The notes: generated by a model not told the origin, from the letters alone. Shown: positions 9,636 to 17,176, numbered from the stretch's first letter. The stretch is 64,000 bases of DNA from Blautia coccoides (GCF_034355335.1 NZ_CP136422.1:1057001-1121000); one strand, 5' to 3'. Made by a program: numbers and translations.

Positions 9636-11414
9636 ATGGACAAGAAAAAATCAGCGCAGAAGGAAACTCTTCTGAAGGTACTTAAATATGTCCGCCATTA
9701 CTGGCCGTTTCTGATCCTGTCCGTTGCAGCGGCAGCGGTGACGGTTGCTCTTACCCTGTATGTGCCAATCCTGACAGGCGAAGCCATTGACTATATTATT
9801 GACAAGGGAAAGGTTGATTTTGCCCATGTGCTTTTGACTCTGGAGAAGATAGGGATCGTGATCTTGTTTACAGCCCTGGCCCAGTGGATCATGAACGTGA
9901 GCAACAATAAAATGGCCTACCACACAGTACAGGATGTGAGAAACCAGGCATTTCAAAAGATACAGATCCTTCCGCTGAAATACATGGATGACCATTCCTA
10001 CGGCGAGGTGGTAAGCCGTGTGATCGCGGATGTGGACCAGTTCTCAGACGGGCTTTTGATGGGATTTACCCAGTTGTTCACAGGGGTCATCACTATACTT
10101 GGGACACTGCTCTTTATGCTCACCAGAGATGTGGGCATTACGCTGGTGGTGGTGCTGATCACCCCCCTTTCCCTCTTTGTGGCAAACTTTATTGCCAAGA
10201 GGACATTTATCATGTTCAAACAACAGTCAGAGGCACGCGGGGATCAGACTGCGCTTGTGGAGGAAATGATCGGCGGTCAGAAAGTGGTGCAGGCATTTAA
10301 TTATGAGGAAGAAGCCCTGGAGCATTTTGACAAGATTAATCAAAGATTGGCGGACTGCTCTTTAAAAGCCATTTTCTTCTCCTCTCTTACCAACCCCTGC
10401 ACCCGTTTTGTCAACAGTCTTGTATATGCAGGGGTGGGCCTGGTGGGAGCTTTGTCTGTTATAAACGGCGGAATAACCGTTGGACAGCTCTCCTGTTTTC
10501 TCAGCTATGCCAACCAGTATACAAAGCCTTTCAACGAGATATCAGGGGTTGTGACAGAGCTGCAGAATGCGCTGGCCTGTGCCTCCCGTATCTTCGCGCT
10601 CATAGAGGAAGAACCGCAGATACCGGAGCCGGAGAATGTGGAGGATCTGAAACATACAGATGGGAAAGTGGATCTGGAGCATGTATATTTTTCCTATTCG
10701 CCTGAGACAAAACTGGTACAGGATTTTAACCTGCATGTACAGCCGGGTCAGAGGGTGGCCATCGTGGGACCGACGGGATGCGGGAAAACCACTGTTATAA
10801 ACCTGCTCATGCGTTTTTATGATGTGGACAGCGGCAGTATACGCGTCAGCGGTCGTGATATCCGCAGCATCACAAGGAAAAGCCTGCGGGGTTCCTATGG
10901 GATGGTGCTACAGGATACCTGGCTCAGGACAGGGACCATCCGGGACAATATCATTATGGGAAAACCGGATGCCTCGGAGGAAGAGATCAAAGCAGCCGCC
11001 AGAGCATCCCATGCACACAGCTTTATCAAACGTCTGCCAAAGGGATATGATACCGTGATCACAGAGGACGGCGGCGGGCTGTCCCAGGGACAGAAACAGC
11101 TTCTGTGTATTACCAGGGTCATGCTCTGCCTTCCGCCTATGCTGATCCTGGATGAGGCCACGTCCTCCATTGACACTAGAACGGAGATGCACATCCAGGA
11201 GGCTTTTGCCAGTATGATGCAGGGTAGAACCAGCTTTATCGTGGCTCACCGTCTGTCTACGATCAGAGAGGCGGATGTGATCCTTGTAATGAATAACGGA
11301 AATATTGTGGAGCAGGGAGACCATAAGTCACTGCTTGAGAAAAACGGATTTTATGCCGCATTATATAACAGCCAGTTTTTGACAGGACAGGATACGCCTG
11401 TGGCTGCAGAATAA
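9636..11414 (+). CDS. Heterodimeric ABC exporter subunit with catalytic ATP site
   Basis: A 592-residue partner of the previous gene. Six membrane helices precede a nucleotide-binding domain with Walker A GPTGCGKTT, Walker B LILDEATSSID with the catalytic Glu, and switch His in VAHRLST. Its signature is the variant LSQGQKQ, which faces the other chain's Walker A in heterodimers and matches the TM288-type subunit. The two genes are separated by only 2 bases and are certainly co-transcribed. Transcription is probably stopped by the long hairpin that begins 8 bases after the stop codon. Confidence 0.9.
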   Translation: MDKKKSAQKETLLKVLKYVRHYWPFLILSVAAAAVTVALTLYVPILTGEAIDYIIDKGKVDFAHVLLTLEKIGIVILFTALAQWIMNVSNNKMAYHTVQDVRNQAFQKIQILPLKYMDDHSYGEVVSRVIADVDQFSDGLLMGFTQLFTGVITILGTLLFMLTRDVGITLVVVLITPLSLFVANFIAKRTFIMFKQQSEARGDQTALVEEMIGGQKVVQAFNYEEEALEHFDKINQRLADCSLKAIFFSSLTNPCTRFVNSLVYAGVGLVGALSVINGGITVGQLSCFLSYANQYTKPFNEISGVVTELQNALACASRIFALIEEEPQIPEPENVEDLKHTDGKVDLEHVYFSYSPETKLVQDFNLHVQPGQRVAIVGPTGCGKTTVINLLMRFYDVDSGSIRVSGRDIRSITRKSLRGSYGMVLQDTWLRTGTIRDNIIMGKPDASEEEIKAAARASHAHSFIKRLPKGYDTVITEDGGGLSQGQKQLLCITRVMLCLPPMLILDEATSSIDTRTEMHIQEAFASMMQGRTSFIVAHRLSTIREADVILVMNNGNIVEQGDHKSLLEKNGFYAALYNSQFLTGQDTPVAAE

Positions 11415-11530
11415 AAAAGCAGGGCTGCTGCGAGATCGTGATATGCTCCCTTCCGGGCAGACAAGTGAAAGAATAAAACTTGTCGCCTGGGAGGGAGCAT
11501 ATCATGTTTCGTGCAGCAGCCCCATTTTTA
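11415..11530. terminator. Very long inverted repeat acting as a bidirectional terminator
   Basis: Two imperfect arms of about 45 bases (11422-11466 and 11478-11522) can form a hairpin with an 11-base loop. The innermost and outermost parts pair perfectly, for example GGGCTGCTGC with GCAGCAGCCC and GATATGCTCCC with its complement. Six A residues precede the left arm and five T residues follow the right one, so either transcript would end in a U-run. It separates the rightward exporter operon from the leftward DUF4230 gene. The arms are far longer than a usual terminator stem. Confidence 0.7.
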
Positions 11531-11589
11531 TGTGCTGTCATATATTACGTGATGTTGATAGTATGTACTGTTCTCTACTTCGATTTCTG

Positions 11590-12189
11590 TCAGCTCTCAG
11601 TCTGCTGGCTGAACACAATATTGTATTCTTTGTCACTGTCCTGAGTCACAGGGGTAAGCAGTTCCTGGATCAGGCGCCGGGCCTGTTCGTCTGCCGTTGT
11701 CAGCATGTCGCTGTCAGCGGCATTTTTTTCCGCATCCTCCTTAGCTGCCTGCAGTGCGGTTACCGTGTCCTCCTTGTTCTGAGGATTGAACAGCGCTATT
11801 TTTTCATCGTAGAACTCCAGACTGTCAGGGTCAATAACCACATCCTGGATTACCGCTTTGGGAAGTGTGACAGTGATGGTTTCGCCGGATACATCCACCT
11901 GCGCTTTGGAAAGGTCAATGCCTGCCTTGATGTGCGCATCGTAAATCATGGTAAAGCCTTTCTGGGTGATAAAGCGGATCTCACCGGCCTCATAGCGGAT
12001 CAAACCCCTGTATTCCAGACGTGCGGTGGCTAGATCACTGGCTTGGGTCAGACGGGCAGTGATGGCGGAAACAGAGATATCTGCTTTCTGATATTTGCGC
12101 CCCTCCCAGTATCTTCCCAGAAATATGCCGAAAACCACCAGGATCAGGACGCAGACCACGCCGATCACCCTTGCTATTTTATTCTTCAT
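11590..12189 (-). CDS. DUF4230 domain-containing membrane-anchored protein
   Basis: A 199-residue protein with one N-terminal membrane segment (about residues 8-25) and the rest facing outward. The body resembles DUF4230 proteins: an early beta segment (EYRGLIRYE), a middle phrase AHIKAGIDLSKAQVDV, then TVTLPKAVI and a Glu/Asp-rich helical tail. No enzymatic motif is visible and the family has no settled function. The gene points toward the exporter operon and has GGAGGT ahead of its ATG. It shares an AT-rich upstream region with the PadR operon, which runs the other way. Confidence 0.7.
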   Translation of the reverse strand: MKNKIARVIGVVCVLILVVFGIFLGRYWEGRKYQKADISVSAITARLTQASDLATARLEYRGLIRYEAGEIRFITQKGFTMIYDAHIKAGIDLSKAQVDVSGETITVTLPKAVIQDVVIDPDSLEFYDEKIALFNPQNKEDTVTALQAAKEDAEKNAADSDMLTTADEQARRLIQELLTPVTQDSDKEYNIVFSQQTES

Positions 12190-12310
12190 TCTTACCTCCG
12201 TATTTTATAATATTCAGCAGCTCCCATTTGTACTGTTTTCATAGCCATCCAGTCAACGGAATGCGCCGGGTATCTGCCTATTTTCTACATTATACGTCTT
12301 TTTTTGACGT

Positions 12311-12395
12311 TTGAAAAGAAAAACATGTTTTTTGTATAATACTATTGACAGAAGTATATTATATGGCGTATAGTATTAAATATAAAATAGTATTG
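12311..12395 (+). promoter_or_regulatory. Promoter and probable operator of the padR operon
   Basis: In the 317-base gap between DUF4230 and padR there are two good sigma-A-like promoters: TTGAAA (12311-12316) with TATAAT (12335-12340), spacing 18, and TTGACA (12345-12350) with TATAGT (12369-12374), spacing 18. An inverted repeat AATACTAT (12338-12345) and ATAGTATT (12370-12377) brackets the second promoter, and a further ATAGTATT lies at 12387-12394. PadR regulators usually repress their own operon by binding such dyads near the start site, so this is a candidate autoregulatory operator. The rest of the gap (12190-12310) shows nothing else clear. Confidence 0.5.
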
Positions 12396-12506
12396 TAAAA
12401 AATATAATATTATACAAATCCTAAGTATCCCGGGGTTTCATATTTTGTGCCGGGAGGCAGCCGTCGGAAGTGCAGACGGTTTATTCGGAGAAAAGGAAGT
12501 GAGCAT

Positions 12507-12830
12507 ATGGTTTTTAATACAGGCGCCGCGCTGTTGGATGCAATTGTACTGGCGGTTGTCTCCAAGGAGACAGAGGGCACATACGGGTATAAGATCACCC
12601 AGGACGTCCGGCAGGTTTTGGAGGTATCCGAATCCACACTGTATCCGGTACTCAGAAGACTTCAGAAGGATGAATGCCTGGAGACCTACGATCAGGAGTA
12701 CGGGGGCAGGAACCGAAGATACTATAAGCTGACTGAGAGAGGGATGGCACAGCTGAATCTTTATAAGACAGAGTGGAAGAACTATTCTACAAAGATTTCC
12801 AGATTGTTTGAGGGAGGGATACCAAAATGA
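12507..12830 (+). CDS. PadR family transcriptional regulator
   Basis: A 107-residue DNA-binding protein consisting of a winged helix with a short C-terminal dimerisation helix (PadR-s2 size). The phrases YGYKITQDVR, SESTLYPVLRRLQKD and NRRYYKLTERG are diagnostic of the family. ATG 12507 is chosen because AAGGAAG lies 8 bases upstream; the frame stays open further upstream but without a ribosome site. Its stop overlaps the next ATG (ATGA), so it is coupled to the DUF1700 gene. PadR-DUF1700-DUF4097 operons are common in Firmicutes and associated with cell-envelope responses; that role is inferred. Confidence 0.92.
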   Translation: MVFNTGAALLDAIVLAVVSKETEGTYGYKITQDVRQVLEVSESTLYPVLRRLQKDECLETYDQEYGGRNRRYYKLTERGMAQLNLYKTEWKNYSTKISRLFEGGIPK

Positions 12831-13714
12831 ATCGAAAGGAATTTTTAGCGCAGCTGGAACGGCTGCTTTGGGATATTCCGGTGCAGGAGAGAGAGGAGGC
12901 ACTGGAGTTCTACAATAGTTATTTTGATGATGCAGGGGAGGAGAATGAATCCTCTGTCATACAGGAACTGGGAAGCCCAGGCAAGGTGGCCGCTATCATC
13001 AAGGCAGACCTGGGTGAGAGCCGTAAGGAGTACGGAGAGTATACAGAGACGGGATACAGCGACGGGATTTTTGATGACAGGAATATGCCGGAGCGTGCAG
13101 GTGCAGAGAGTAAGAAAGACGATACAGACAAAGAAGGGCAGACACAGAAGGACAGCCAATACGGTGGCCCGAGAAGCTACGGAAGTCAGAATGGCAGCGG
13201 ACAGGAAAGTTCCGGACAGGGGAGCTTCAGGAAGGACGGCACTGACAGCCAGTATGGAAATGGCGGCAGGGGATATGACGGCCCTTACAGCAGAAGCGGA
13301 TACCGCTCAGAAAAATCCCGCACAAACAGAAGCGGGCTTATGTGGGGAATCATTATCATATTCATAATCCTTGCCATTCCGGTAGTAGGCGGAATCGGCA
13401 TTGGCATTCTGGGATTACCCATTGGTCTGGTGGCAGGTGCAGCCGGTATCATCGCGGCCATATTTGGATGCGGCGTGGGACTTCTGGGAGGCGGTATTGC
13501 CATGGTAGTTTACGCTATGATCCACATGCTGGGTAATCCGGCGGCAGCACTGGCATTTTCCGGTGTGGGAATGATAATGTCAGCCGTGGGTATTCTGCTG
13601 GTCATGGTATTTGTACTGGTCGTGGCAAAGGTATTGCCGGCAGTGTTCCGCTGGGTGATCGATTTGATCCAGAGGATCATCCACAGAGGAAAAAGGGGAG
13701 GTGACCATTCATGA
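12827..13714 (+). CDS. DUF1700 (HAAS-like) membrane protein
   Basis: A 295-residue protein. The N-terminal 65 residues (FLAQLERLL, EREEALEFYNSYFDDA, ELGSPGKVA) are a typical DUF1700 helical domain. A low-complexity hydrophilic linker rich in Gly, Ser, Gln and Tyr follows (about 85-165), then a Gly-rich hydrophobic block with three to four membrane segments to the C-terminus. The gene overlaps its neighbours on both sides by ATGA, a tight three-gene operon. DUF1700 proteins are thought to work with PadR and DUF4097 partners, perhaps as a membrane-side signalling piece. No catalytic motif is visible. Confidence 0.85.
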   Translation: MNRKEFLAQLERLLWDIPVQEREEALEFYNSYFDDAGEENESSVIQELGSPGKVAAIIKADLGESRKEYGEYTETGYSDGIFDDRNMPERAGAESKKDDTDKEGQTQKDSQYGGPRSYGSQNGSGQESSGQGSFRKDGTDSQYGNGGRGYDGPYSRSGYRSEKSRTNRSGLMWGIIIIFIILAIPVVGGIGIGILGLPIGLVAGAAGIIAAIFGCGVGLLGGGIAMVVYAMIHMLGNPAAALAFSGVGMIMSAVGILLVMVFVLVVAKVLPAVFRWVIDLIQRIIHRGKRGGDHS

Positions 13715-14580
13715 AAAAATTCACAAAATTTTGTATGATCGCAGCACTGGTACTGGTTATTGTAGGCGGTGCGCTGTTTTTATCAGGACTCGTCATGGGA
13801 GCTACCTGGGATGGGGTGACAACAGCCGCGGAAAATGGTTTTAATTGGGCGCCTTTTAGGAATTGGATACGCAGTGACAATGATTTTAATTTTACGGAAT
13901 CTATAGATGACATCAAAGAGACAATGAATGGAAAAGCGGTTAAAGAGTATGAGTTTGATGCAGACCAGGTAATAGATTTGGATGTGGATACAAAGTATGC
14001 ATATGTGTCAGTCATCCGCTCTTCGGCAAAAGATAAGATCCGTGTAAGAGTTTATTCTAATAAGGATAAGGTGGAATTTGACCAAGACGACGGTCAGCTC
14101 TCAATAGAAAGATCCTACCGCAGACGTTCCATTGAAAAATATCCCATTCAGATAGAAATTCCGGAAAATAAAAGGTTTGAGGACGCGGAATTCCAAATTG
14201 GAGCAGGGATGCTGGAGGTCCAGGATCTGCAGGCAGAAAGCCTGATCATGTACGTGGGAGCCGGCACGGTAGACACCAGCGGAATTATCAGGGCAGACGA
14301 TGCAGAACTGGGTACAGGTATGGGTACAATGGATATTGCATTTATAGATTTTAACACAGGCTCTGTGGACTGCGGAATGGGAACCATGACGGCAAAGCTG
14401 GCGGGGAAACGCAAGGACTATCGTACAGATTTAGACTGCGGGTTAGGCTCAGTTACTATTGGAAGTGAATCCCACAGTGGTATCAGTTCTCTTGAGACAG
14501 GTGACAGCAATGCTCAAAAATATATGGAGATAGAATGCGGAATGGGCACTGTGGATATATTATTTGAAAACGGGGATTAA
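13711..14580 (+). CDS. DUF4097 beta-helix repeat protein, membrane-anchored
   Basis: A 289-residue protein with an N-terminal membrane segment (about residues 8-29) and a long extracellular part. The C-terminal half has the repeated short beta strands of the DUF4097/adhesin-like fold, seen as recurring GxGMxxxD phrases (GAGMLEVQD, GTGMGTMDI, DCGMGTMTA, ECGMGTVDI). Such parallel beta-helices often bind surfaces or sense the envelope. It is the last gene of the overlapping PadR-DUF1700-DUF4097 set. The 207 bases after it hold no gene. Confidence 0.82.
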   Translation: MKKFTKFCMIAALVLVIVGGALFLSGLVMGATWDGVTTAAENGFNWAPFRNWIRSDNDFNFTESIDDIKETMNGKAVKEYEFDADQVIDLDVDTKYAYVSVIRSSAKDKIRVRVYSNKDKVEFDQDDGQLSIERSYRRRSIEKYPIQIEIPENKRFEDAEFQIGAGMLEVQDLQAESLIMYVGAGTVDTSGIIRADDAELGTGMGTMDIAFIDFNTGSVDCGMGTMTAKLAGKRKDYRTDLDCGLGSVTIGSESHSGISSLETGDSNAQKYMEIECGMGTVDILFENGD

Positions 14581-14787
14581 TTATTCAATAGGACTGCGCA
14601 TTCATTGCGCTGACTGTAGGAAAGAATTCCGCAGATAAGTAAAATTCCTATCGTTTAAGAGGATTCTGCAAAGGCTTTTGCTTGTAGTTGCGAGGGCATT
14701 TAACAGGTATAAAAGAGATTGATATTAGAGAATTGGTAACAGGAATTGGAAATTGTAAAAATTGGTTCAGATGAAAGGAGAATCATT

Positions 14788-14976
14788 ATGTCTGATAAGA
14801 GATTATATAGGTCATCTACAAATTATATGCTGGCTGGTGTGTGCGGAGGGATTGCGGAATACTTCAATATCGACCCGACACTGGTGAGGCTTGCGTGGGT
14901 GATACTTTCCTGCTTTGGGATGGTATGGACGGGGATTGTGGCGTATATTATTGCCTCAATCATCATACCGAAATAG
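14788..14976 (+). CDS. PspC domain protein
   Basis: A 62-residue membrane protein that is essentially one PspC domain: a basic N-terminus (KRLYRSS), the conserved ML-AGVCGGIAEYF block, then a long hydrophobic segment ending in IIPK. ATG 14788 is taken because AAAGGAG precedes it by seven bases. PspC proteins respond to membrane stress; in many Firmicutes single-domain versions sit next to DUF4097 genes, as here. Its last 23 coding bases are duplicated just downstream. Whether it shares a transcript with the PadR operon is uncertain given the 207-base gap. Confidence 0.85.
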   Translation: MSDKRLYRSSTNYMLAGVCGGIAEYFNIDPTLVRLAWVILSCFGMVWTGIVAYIIASIIIPK

Positions 14977-15026
14977 GGGGAGTAGTGAGAGGCAATAATC
15001 GAGTATTATTGCCTCAATCATCATAC
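14946..15026 (+). repeat. Direct duplication of the end of pspC
   Basis: The 23 bases at 14946-14968, inside the end of pspC, recur exactly at 15004-15026, 58 bases later. The second copy is also the right half of a small hairpin GGCAATAAT (14991-14999) and ATTATTGCC (15005-15013). The second copy is not in an extended reading frame. It looks like a recent partial duplication. Confidence 0.75.
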
Positions 15027-15048
15027 AAAAATAAGCATAAACAGTAAA

Positions 15049-15090
15049 ATACAACGGCTGCAGTGGGGAACACTGCAGCCGTTGTATTTA
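15049..15090. terminator. Bidirectional terminator between pspC and the CAP gene
   Basis: A perfect 17-base-pair stem (15049-15065 with 15071-15087) with a five-base loop. A-rich sequence precedes it and T-rich sequence follows, so it can serve both converging genes. Confidence 0.8.
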
Positions 15091-15125
15091 TGTGTGGTGT
15101 GTACTTATGATTGTATGTGTTTAAT

Positions 15126-16052
15126 TTAATATGTGAATAACTGTGTCCAATAGTTAATGCCGGAGGCGTTTTGGTGGTAGCCTACGCCGATTTTGGTGAA
15201 GTTTTTATTTAGGATGTTGGCTCTGTGACCTTCGCTGTTCATCCAGCCGTTCATAACCTGCTCCGGGGTTTTCTGGCCCCATGCAATGTTTTCCCCTGAA
15301 CCGCGGTAAGTGACGCCCTGCTGAGTCAGGGCAGTGTTGAAGGAACTTCCGTCAGGACGGGTGTGGGAGAAGGATTTCTCAATTTCCCTTGCTCTGACCT
15401 GAGCGGCAGCCTGGATGGAAGTATCGGCTGTCACAGGTGACAGACCGGCTTTGGCACGCTCCCGGTTGACAAGATCCACTACCTGACGGACAAAGTCCGC
15501 ATTCTCTGTGTCAGTGTCCGGGAGGCTGGGATTTTCGGGCTTGTTGTTGTCCGGAGAATCTGGGGTTTCGGGCTTGTTGTTGTCCGGAGAATCTGGGGTT
15601 TCGGGTTTGTTGTTGTCCGGAGAATCTGGGGTTTCGGGCTGTTCGCCGTCCGGTGTATCCGGCATTTCCGGTTGTTCATTATCCGGAGAATCTGGGGCTT
15701 CAGGCTGTTCACTGTCCGGTGTGTCCGGATTTTCGGGCTGTTCGTTGTCCGGTATATCCGGGTTTTCCGGCTGATTGTCGTCCGGAGAATCGGGCATTTC
15801 CGGCTGTCCGTTTCCCGGAAGTTCCGGGCAGAGGGATACCAGCCAGCCGGGAATGGAGCAGTCAATGCCCATACTTTCCAGTTTTTGTTTCAATTCGTCC
15901 AGGTTGGATATATTTCCTGCTACGATAATACCTTTGCTCTTCAGATTCTGCTTTACATCCTCAATAGAAGCAGCCTGTACGCGGACCGGGGTGATAGCCA
16001 TGGCGCTTACCACAGCCATCGCAAGAAATCCCGGTAATATTTTGTGTTTCAT
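15126..16052 (-). CDS. Secreted CAP/SCP-domain protein with proline-rich repeat linker
   Basis: A 308-residue exported protein. It has a signal peptide (residues 1-28, ending VQA), a small helical domain (29-78) with two Cys, a linker at about 80-185 built of repeats such as NNKPETPDSPD, and a C-terminal CAP domain (186-308) of the YkwD type with VNRERAKAGLSP, FSHTRPDG, GENIAWG and the HRANIL motif. CAP domains of this type are widespread in spore-forming Firmicutes; their biochemical role is unsettled. AGGAGG precedes the ATG. No sortase motif or wall-binding repeat is seen, so the protein may be released. Confidence 0.9.
   Translation of the reverse strand: MKHKILPGFLAMAVVSAMAITPVRVQAASIEDVKQNLKSKGIIVAGNISNLDELKQKLESMGIDCSIPGWLVSLCPELPGNGQPEMPDSPDDNQPENPDIPDNEQPENPDTPDSEQPEAPDSPDNEQPEMPDTPDGEQPETPDSPDNNKPETPDSPDNNKPETPDSPDNNKPENPSLPDTDTENADFVRQVVDLVNRERAKAGLSPVTADTSIQAAAQVRAREIEKSFSHTRPDGSSFNTALTQQGVTYRGSGENIAWGQKTPEQVMNGWMNSEGHRANILNKNFTKIGVGYHQNASGINYWTQLFTY
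15537..15790 (-). repeat. 33-bp coding tandem repeats (Pro-Asp-rich linker)
   Basis: Three near-identical 33-bp units lie at 15537-15569, 15570-15602 and 15603-15635, followed by diverging units to about 15790. All preserve the reading frame of the CAP protein and encode 11-residue blocks. They are a spacer in a surface or secreted protein; copy number probably varies between strains. Confidence 0.85.
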
Positions 16053-16064
16053 AAAGACCTCCTT

Positions 16065-16098
16065 AATTGTTACAAAAATGTTATGTAATTGTTACAAA
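16065..16098 (-). promoter_or_regulatory. Paired 12-bp direct repeat upstream of the CAP gene
   Basis: AATTGTTACAAA occurs at 16065-16076 and again at 16087-16098. The copies are 22 bases apart, close to two helical turns, just upstream of the CAP gene start. That spacing suits a regulator binding the same face of the DNA twice, but the regulator is unknown. Confidence 0.35.
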
Positions 16099-16180
16099 GA
16101 AAATGGTAACATGTTTTTATCAGGAAAGAAACAGGGAACATCTGGAATACCGCTGAGCATAAAACATTTTTAATCATATT

Positions 16181-16209
16181 TGTTTAAAAAGAAAAGAACA
16201 GGTCATACT
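16181..16209 (+). promoter_or_regulatory. Possible forespore (sigma-G/F-like) promoter of the SASP gene
   Basis: TGTTTA (16181-16186) and CATACT (16204-16209) with 17 bases between them resemble the sigma-G pattern, which suits a SASP gene made in the forespore. The -35 match is imperfect. AAAGGAG at 16233-16239 is the ribosome site. Confidence 0.4.
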
Positions 16210-16250
16210 TGAAAGAGACTTTAATTATTTATAAAGGAGTGTGACTTTTC

Positions 16251-16457
16251 ATGAGCAAGAAAAATGATGAGAAGATTGATCTGAATAAGATTCCCCGTGA
16301 TGAGATGCTGAAATATGAAATAGCAGAGGAGCTGGGTCTTCTTGACCAGGTTTTGGAGTCAGGTTGGAAGAGTCTTTCTGCCAAAGAGACAGGCCGGATC
16401 GGCGGCATTATGACAAGAAGAAAACGTGAAAGCAAAAAAGCAGAGAGTACATCGTAA
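16251..16457 (+). CDS. Small acid-soluble spore protein, alpha/beta type
   Basis: A 68-residue, lysine-rich protein. LKYEIAEELGL matches the first conserved block of alpha/beta SASPs, including the Glu-Ile site where the germination protease cuts. LSAKETGRIGGIMTRR matches the second block, where most family members have GxxGG followed by a basic tail. Such proteins coat and protect spore DNA. It has a Lys-rich N-terminus and a somewhat diverged DNA-binding block compared with classic members. The stop codon coincides with the edge of the repeat element downstream. Confidence 0.8.
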   Translation: MSKKNDEKIDLNKIPRDEMLKYEIAEELGLLDQVLESGWKSLSAKETGRIGGIMTRRKRESKKAESTS

Positions 16458-16600
16458 CAGTTCAGCCTTCCATTGTCCCGCGAGGTGTTGCCTTGCATTC
16501 GCAAGGCAATCCCGAGGCAGCTACGCGCCAGACTGCGGTTTTTGCAGTCTGTGTGCATGTCTTTGTTGCTATGAAGCCGAAAGGTTGAATAGTAACAGTA
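16453..16600. repeat. Small repeat element with imperfect terminal inverted repeats
   Basis: A segment of about 145 bases whose ends are imperfect inverted repeats: GTAACAGTTCAGCCTT on the left, and AAGGTTGAATAGTAAC on the right, which pairs with it at 13 of 18 positions over the extended ends. Inside are two hairpins: TTGCCTTGC/GCAAGGCAA and AGACTGC/GCAGTCT. The left-end motif CGTAACAGTTCAG recurs in reverse at 22469-22481. It resembles a MITE-like or REP-like intergenic repeat. It carries no gene. Confidence 0.45.
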
Positions 16601-16626
16601 CATCAAATGGGGGTTGACTGAACCCT

Positions 16627-16655
16627 TTGACAATGGTAACATAAATATGTATAAT
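16627..16655 (+). promoter_or_regulatory. Strong sigma-A promoter of the cobalamin-riboswitch transcript
   Basis: TTGACA (16627-16632) and TATAAT (16650-16655) are both perfect consensus hexamers with ideal 17-base spacing. The predicted transcript starts near 16662, only a few bases before the riboswitch. Confidence 0.85.
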
Positions 16656-16667
16656 TCCATAAAATAA

Positions 16668-16848
16668 TCAAGTGCATCCGCACTGGCCGCACAGTGCTGG
16701 TGAAAAGGGAATCAGGTGCAAATCCTGAGCGATGCGGTCACTGTAAATGGGGAGCGATGCCACAATGCCATTGCATATAAATGTGAGAAGGCGGTTAAGC
16801 GATGAACCATAAGCCAGGAAACCTGCTTGATGGCAGTAGGGTGAAAAC
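16668..16848 (+). promoter_or_regulatory. Cobalamin (adenosylcobalamin-type) riboswitch
   Basis: The conserved core of the B12 aptamer is present in order: GGTGAAAAGGGAATCAGGTG (16699-16718), the AATCCTGAGC and GTCACTGTAA segments, GGAGCGATGCCAC, an AAGGCG block, and the B12 box with CATAAGCCAGGA AACCTGC (16808 onward). Such aptamers bind cobalamin and turn off expression of B12 transport, synthesis or B12-independent genes. Here the downstream 240 bases hold no recognisable gene and end in a terminator before the valS leader. What it controls is therefore open. Confidence 0.9.
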
Positions 16849-17121
16849 TTCCGTGCAAAGTTTACAACCTGAATTTCCATTGGAAATTCTTATTATGGAA
16901 TGCCGAAAGGCCGAACCTGAATTTATAGAATTATGCAGCAGATTAAACGGCAGGGATTCCTCTGATTCTTTTACCTGGTGTATCCGCACCCTTCATTATA
17001 GAAGGAATCAGGTAACTGTTCACTGGGTTGTACGAAACAGTTACAGAACCAGGATAGGATCAGAGGGAAAATATCCCTTGCAAAGTGAGCGATAAGTCCG
17101 TAGAAGCGGGCTTATTTTTTT
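16849..17121 (+). ncRNA. Structured tail of the riboswitch transcript, ending in a terminator
   Basis: From the aptamer to the terminator hairpin (ATAAGTCCG 17092-17100 with CGGGCTTAT 17107-17115, then seven T) there is no gene I recognise. The stretch contains strong inverted repeats: CTGATTC with GAATCAG, TTACCTG (16971-16977) with CAGGTAA (17009-17015), and GTAACTGTT (17012-17020) with AACAGTTAC (17036-17044). The last two share bases and so are mutually exclusive, as in switching RNAs. An open frame from ATG 16895 to 17095 (66 codons) exists but has no good ribosome site. Read as a B12-controlled RNA of about 460 bases, or the leader of a lost gene. Confidence 0.5.
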
Positions 17122-17141
17122 GTTTTTCACAATTTATTCAC

Positions 17142-17170
17142 TTGACAAACCAAGATAATGTGATTATGAT
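17142..17170 (+). promoter_or_regulatory. valS promoter
   Basis: TTGACA (17142-17147) and TATGAT (17165-17170) with 17-base spacing, just upstream of the T-box leader. Transcription should begin near 17177. Confidence 0.8.
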
Positions 17171-17176
17171 GGGACG

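Noticed and set aside
11443..12033. A 196-codon plus-strand frame opposite DUF4230
   Set aside because: It starts in the long hairpin and lacks a ribosome site; DUF4230 on the minus strand has signal anchor, ribosome site and family match.
15537..15790. Possible CRISPR-like repeats in the CAP gene
   Set aside because: Units are contiguous without spacers and keep the reading frame of a secreted protein, so they are coding tandem repeats.
16802..17095. A 97-codon open frame downstream of the cobalamin aptamer
   Set aside because: Its ATG lies within the conserved B12 box of the riboswitch and has no ribosome site; the shorter 66-codon version was kept only as a possibility.
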